Positions 14,935 to 17,885 of a stretch of DNA of 17,885 nucleotides are shown here, in pieces; the first letter of the stretch is position 1; every line of letters starts with the position of its first letter. Position numbers and translations under genes: made by a program. Source of the DNA: JAMXLL01 sp035279875 (GTDB taxonomy: Bacteria > Desulfobacterota > Binatia > Binatales > Binataceae); contig DATEGX010000090.1 in NCBI GenBank assembly GCA_035279875.1, positions 1 to 17,885 of the forward strand, in the 5' to 3' direction. The notes beneath the pieces are model-generated. The model was not told the origin of the DNA. It saw only the letters and a list, made by a program, of their open reading frames with translations, and searched no databases.

Positions 14935-15823
14935 ATGAAATAAAAGAGTTTTCGCGCCGCCTGGGCTTTGTACGGGAGGCGGTGCCAAATAGGTGCCATC
15001 TTCGGAATCCGACAAATAGGGCTCGTTGCTCCTGCCGAGCTGCATCGCATTAACTGCCGCTCGCAAGTACGCTTCGGATAGATGGCTGTATCGCATCGTC
15101 ATGCGCGCATCTTTGTGTCCGAGAAGAGATTGCAGACCGCGGTTCGCGACACCCGAAATGGTCTGATAGCTCGCGAAGGTACGCCGCAGATCGTGAAGAC
15201 GGAAGTCCTCAAACGCTGCACGCTTGACCGCCCGCCGAACCATCATCGATGTTTGGGTTGGCCGTAGGGGAAAAATTCGCTCGCTATCTTGGCTGGTCGG
15301 CAAAGCGCGTAGTGCCTCCAGCGCCGCATCATTCAGGTGACGTGTCGTGCTTCACCGTTTTTCGTATCGGAGACAGTATCAACTCGGTTCGGCCAATCGA
15401 TCGATCTGTGGGTAAGGCCGAGAATCTCGTTCCGCCGCATAGCCGTATTGATTGCGACTAAAACGAAAGCGTGGAGATACGGTGGACGGCGATTCCAGGC
15501 AAACCGAGAAAAGACGGTCAATTTCGGCGAAGCTTAGGAATCTGGTCCGCCCCGACGGCTCTCGAAGAGGCCTCAAACCGGTGAGCTGATTGGCACTCAA
15601 ATATCCCATCGGACCGCACGGATTAATATGTGCTTCAGTACCGTAATCGCGCGGTTTACCATGCTCGGCGCTCCCCCGTTCCCAATACGTCTCGAGATGT
15701 AGCTTTCTACTTGCGCTCCGGTTAGGCAAAGTCGCACGTCGCCAATACTTGGGAGTATTGCAGTGGTGGTCGCCTCTACTTCGTACCGATCGACTCGGCC
15801 GCATTGGCAGGATATTTGCTCAT
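14878..15823 (-). pseudogene. Tyrosine recombinase (integrase) pseudogene reading into tRNA-Glu
   Basis: Pieces of one phage/island-type integrase occur in order but in different frames. From upstream to downstream on the minus strand: VESYISRRIGNGGAPSMVNR and TVLKHILIRAVRW; then YLSANQLTGLRPLREPSGRT and LSFAEIDRLFSVC; then PYLHAFVLVAINTAMRRNEI and DTKNGEARHV; then FRLHDLRRTFASYQ and LLGHKDARMTMRYSHLSEAY. The catalytic residues Arg (MRRNE), Lys (DTKNG), His-x-x-Arg (HDLRR), His (LGHK) and Tyr (MRYSH) are all still encoded. Frameshifts are placed near 15606 (a lost base in TGGG), near 15480-15490 and near 15334-15340. The 5' part is poorly preserved; a possible ATG is at 15823. The last frame runs through the tRNA to 14878, as in integrases whose attachment site is the tRNA 3' end. 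The gene is dead. Confidence 0.88.
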
Positions 15824-15854
15824 TTTCGTCTCTTACTACCGAGGGAGACTACTG

Positions 15855-16313
15855 ATGAAAGCAACCGATCTGCTTCAAAAGGACCACGACACCGTCAAGA
15901 AAATGCTGGCGGCATTTGAAAAACTGGGAGACCACGCCCGGCAAAAGCGTTCGGCCCAGGCCGAGCAAATATGCGAAGAACTACGTATCCATGCCGCCGT
16001 GGAAGAAGAGATTTTTTACCCGGCGGTCAAATCGGTAAGGGACAAACAGGCAAAGTTCGACGTCGAGGAGGCTCTTGAAGAGCATAGGCAGATGAAGTCT
16101 GCGGTGGCGGAGGTCCGAAAAATCGAGGGCCAAGAGCCCGCGTTCGGGGCGAAGATGAAGGTCCTTAAGGAAGATGTCGAACACCACGCCGACGAAGAGG
16201 AAAAGGAATTGTTCAAGGAAGCACGCAAGCTTGGCAACGAGCGCCTTGAACAGCTCGGCGAACAGATTGAGGAGCGCAAAAAGCAACTTCAGGCAAAGGC
16301 GCAGGCGCATTAA
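15855..16313 (+). CDS. Hemerythrin (HHE) domain protein
   Basis: This 152-residue, all-helical, highly charged protein has the di-iron pattern of HHE proteins: His11 in QKDHDTVKK, His46 with Glu50 in RIHAAVEEEIFYP, His77 in EEHRQM, and His110/111 with Glu114-116 in EHHADEEEKELF. A long charged helix (130-150) closes it, ending in Lys/Ala-rich sequence. Such proteins bind or sense O2, NO or iron in the cytoplasm. The ATG at 15855 has GAGGGAG at 15841-15847, 7 bases upstream; the open frame reaches back to 15804 without support. It starts only 31 bp from the possible integrase start on the other strand, so it may be cargo of the decayed island or the old neighbour, which I cannot decide. It is intact. 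Confidence 0.9.
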   Translation: MKATDLLQKDHDTVKKMLAAFEKLGDHARQKRSAQAEQICEELRIHAAVEEEIFYPAVKSVRDKQAKFDVEEALEEHRQMKSAVAEVRKIEGQEPAFGAKMKVLKEDVEHHADEEEKELFKEARKLGNERLEQLGEQIEERKKQLQAKAQAH

Positions 16314-16438
16314 AAGCATGCGCCGAAACGGGGTGGCGGCAAAGTGCCGTTGGCGCTTTATGGCATGGAGATTATAGTCTTACCCCTTTCAGTATCCCTT
16401 TCGTGGCTTAGTGCCGGCCGCACTTTTGGTTCATTTTC

Positions 16439-17001
16439 TTAATTACACGGTTTTGGATCCGAGGCCGGCGCGTGATGCACCGTGCCGGCCAGCATTCCTG
16501 GTGCTGGCCCAACGGTACACGCGACGGCCGAGCTCCATCTTTGTTCGAACTGCACCGGCGCGAGATAACCGAGAGCCGAGTGCAACCGGTGTCGGTTGTA
16601 ACCTGGTCGATGAAGTGCGGGAGGCGAGCGATGACCTCCTCGAAGTTGTGATAGTCGCTGAGATAGACCTCCTCGCACTTGAGGGTCTTCATGAAGCTCT
16701 CGGCCTTGCCGTTGTCGTATGGGTTGCCGCGCCGGCCCATCGAGCCCACCATTCCATGCGCCGCCAGTTCGTTCCGATATGGTTGAGCGGCGTACTGCGC
16801 CCCGCGGTCAGAATGATGAATCAGACCGGGTGGAGGATGGCGAAAGCTGATCGCTGCACGCAGCGCCGCCAGCGTCAGTCGTGTGTCGATCTGGCGCCCG
16901 AGCGCGTAGCCGACGACCCGCCGCGACCAAGCATCGAGTATCACCGCGAGGTAAACGAAGCCGCGGCCGATGGCGATGTAGGTGATATCGGCGTGTGGCA
17001 C
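16439..17001 (-). pseudogene. IS3-family transposase (orfB) remnant, 5' truncated and frameshifted
   Basis: The retroviral-integrase-type core is clear: ADITYIAIG with the first catalytic Asp (residue 5 counting from the GTG at 17001), LDAWSRRVVGYALG, HHSDRGAQY (second Asp, 65) and NPYDNGKAESFMKTLK (Glu101). The N-terminal helix-turn-helix part and orfA are missing, and a stop lies just upstream of 17001 in this frame. Near 16600 the frame breaks: LPHFIDQV should continue as YNRHRLHSALGYLAP, which is encoded one frame over and runs to a stop at 16439. A one-base loss in GGTTAC explains it. Read without the shift the frame ends at 16408. No terminal inverted repeats were recognised. Confidence 0.87.
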
Positions 17002-17168
17002 AGTTCATACTGAGTGCCACGCTTTCGTCCGACGTGGCGCGCTTCACCATAGGAGGCGGTTACGCAGGTCTCAAACCGGCAAACGAAGCACCTGGACTAG
17101 CATCGATCGCCGCCAGTGAGCCTTGGGATTCCTGAGAATCGGGCTTATAGCGATACCCCCGACACGGC

Positions 17169-17206
17169 GACAGCGAGCGCTCGTAACGACAGCGAACGCT
17201 CGTAAT
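17169..17206. repeat. 19-bp tandem duplication
   Basis: GACAGCGAGCGCTCGTAAC (17169-17187) is followed immediately by GACAGCGAACGCTCGTAAT (17188-17206), with two mismatches. Copy 1 contains the palindrome CGAGCGCTCG. The unit length is not a multiple of three, and copy 1 puts a TAA in front of the lipoprotein-like frame that follows. Confidence 0.75.
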
Positions 17207-17402
17207 CGCAGGGCTGATTATCCCGGCGGCTTTAAGTCAAATCGGCTGCGATAGCAGTAGCTCAGGTGTCGCAGGAACCTCTGCGTTGAGTGCTTCGCAA
17301 CAGCAGTTGCCGGCAGGCGGGTTGGGCATAACAAACGCTCAGGGAGCGGTGACCGTGCATGGGCTTCCGGCGACTATGAGCACGATTCGCTTGGTCAGCT
17401 AA
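17187..17402 (+). pseudogene. Lipoprotein-like open frame without a start codon (possible broken gene)
   Basis: The frame after the TAA at 17184-17186 is open for 71 codons to the TAA at 17400-17402. It begins RQRTLVIAGLIIPAALSQIG then Cys: basic residues, a hydrophobic run, then a Cys, as in a lipoprotein signal peptide, although Gln-Ile-Gly before Cys is a poor lipobox. A Ser/Gly/Ala/Gln-rich stretch and a strand-like end (GAVTVHGLPATMSTIRLVS) follow. No ATG, GTG or TTG lies before the signal-like part. With one copy of the 19-bp repeat removed, the frame would extend back to a TTG at 17123, but that has no ribosome binding site. I recognise no family. It may be a broken small lipoprotein gene or chance. 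Confidence 0.3.
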
Positions 17403-17661
17403 TCGCCTGAACCGGAACTATGACGGAAATGAAGCGAAGAAAGACGTGACGGTCAATCGGGCAGGAAATCAGGGCAATTGGTTAGGAAACTAATGCTGCG
17501 TGGGACTCTAACCCGCGCGGAGGATACCCTCCAGAGTGCTTTTAGGCTGTACGCCGCAAACTTGTTCACGCGCTTCTTAGGGCGTTCAACGAATAAATCC
17601 GTCATACGACGGTAATCCTAAGAGGCGGCCGCGAACGCAATACGGCAGTGGACTTGCGGAA
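17403..17661. other. Gene-poor stretch with two small hairpins sharing an ATAC loop
   Basis: I see no gene. Two perfect 5-bp hairpins occur: GGAGG-ATAC-CCTCC (17519-17532) and CCGTC-ATAC-GACGG (17599-17612). The shared loop could be coincidence or hint at a structured RNA. The rest shows no repeat, tRNA or family match on either strand. Confidence 0.35.
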
Positions 17662-17690
17662 ACTCGGGGGGCTGCGCAGCCCCCCCGAGT
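17662..17690 (-). terminator. Very stable GC hairpin, probable terminator of the GST-like gene
   Basis: ACTCGGGGGGCTG and CAGCCCCCCCGAGT pair over 13 bp with one bulged C and a 2-base tip. It lies 34 bp past the GST-like stop on the minus strand, and on that strand the stem is followed by TTTCC, a short poly-U. No T-run follows on the plus strand, so minus-strand termination is the better reading. Confidence 0.6.
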
Positions 17691-17724
17691 CGCGCTGGCC
17701 AAATGCCTGCCCAACCAACCTTCC

Positions 17725-17885
17725 CTATTTTAAGCCCAGCATCGCCTTGGCTTTGGCAATTGCATCGGCGAATGAAGCGCGAGCCAACGCGCGGTTAACA
17801 TAAGCGGTGAGCTTAGGATGCCGTTTAGCTTCCGGCGACACGCCACAAAGGCTGGCCTGGGCGAACTGCGTTGCGACGCCAACAT
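17725..17885 (-). CDS. Glutathione S-transferase-like protein, C-terminus only
   Basis: The frame is open from the right edge to a TAG at 17725-17727, giving the last 52 residues. VATQFAQASLCGV followed by RHPKLTAYVNRALARASFAD is the usual end of the alpha-helical GST C-terminal domain (a helix with a conserved Pro-Lys-Leu turn, then an Ala/Arg-rich helix ending in a SF motif). The N-terminal thioredoxin-like, glutathione-binding half is outside the window, so class and substrate cannot be given. The stable hairpin at 17662-17690 follows the stop. No in-window promoter exists for it. Confidence 0.75.
   Translation of the reverse strand, partial: VGVATQFAQASLCGVSPEAKRHPKLTAYVNRALARASFADAIAKAKAMLGLK

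Noticed and set aside
17015..17037. GCCACG/CGTGGC inverted repeat beside the transposase remnant as an IS end
   Set aside because: Both arms lie on the same side of the remnant and no matching copy is found at the other end near 16400.
16991..17119. Plus-strand frame from a GTG near 16996 through 17119 giving about 40 residues
   Set aside because: No ribosome binding site, overlaps the transposase remnant antisense, no recognisable family.
1..17885. CRISPR array, toxin-antitoxin pair or defence island
   Set aside because: No regularly spaced repeats, no paired small genes and no defence-associated domains were seen on either strand.

Overview
The window looks like a piece of chromosome from a moderately GC-rich, free-living bacterium of soil or groundwater type. 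It has an acyl-CoA/amide catabolic gene set (CaiB-type CoA-transferase, two crotonases, two D-aminoacylase-like amidohydrolases, an alkylsulfatase-like metallo-beta-lactamase), exported proteins with Sec signals, good AGGAGG-type ribosome binding sites with some GTG and TTG starts, and bacterial sigma70-like -10 boxes. The gene repertoire would suit an uncultured lineage such as Binatota or another deltaproteobacteria-like group. That is an impression from gene families; no marker gene is present, so the taxon is open.

Left part (1-4700): an exported c-type cytochrome runs off the left edge (minus). Next come a small DUF4870-like membrane protein (minus), a divergent MBL-fold hydrolase behind a structured leader, and a secreted phospholipase C/acid phosphatase-type phosphoesterase that starts at TTG behind two palindromes.

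Central catabolic part (4800-13240): crotonase 1 (minus) diverges from a CaiB/BaiF CoA-transferase (plus). A SnoaL-like protein and amidohydrolase 1 form a likely minus-strand operon with a perfect intercistronic hairpin. Amidohydrolase 2 diverges from them. A GFA-type zinc protein (minus) diverges from crotonase 2 (plus). The plausible logic is hydrolysis of amide- or ring-containing substrates, CoA activation by transfer, then crotonase chemistry. No substrate can be named. Both crotonases lack the two hydratase glutamates, both amidohydrolases lack the two usual barrel histidines, and the DHOD-like enzyme further right lacks its catalytic Cys/Ser, so the standard labels probably misstate their chemistry.

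Right part (13260-17885): a JAMM metalloprotease diverges from a dihydroorotate-dehydrogenase-like flavoprotein. Then comes tRNA-Glu(UUC), into whose 3' end a now multiply frameshifted tyrosine-recombinase gene reads. This is the scar of an integrated element. Beyond it lie a hemerythrin-domain protein, a truncated and frameshifted IS3-family transposase, about 0.7 kb of gene-poor sequence (with a 19-bp tandem duplication in front of a lipoprotein-like open frame and several hairpins), and the C-terminus of a glutathione S-transferase-like gene entering from the right edge. I see no CRISPR array, toxin-antitoxin pair, phage module or clear new defence system.
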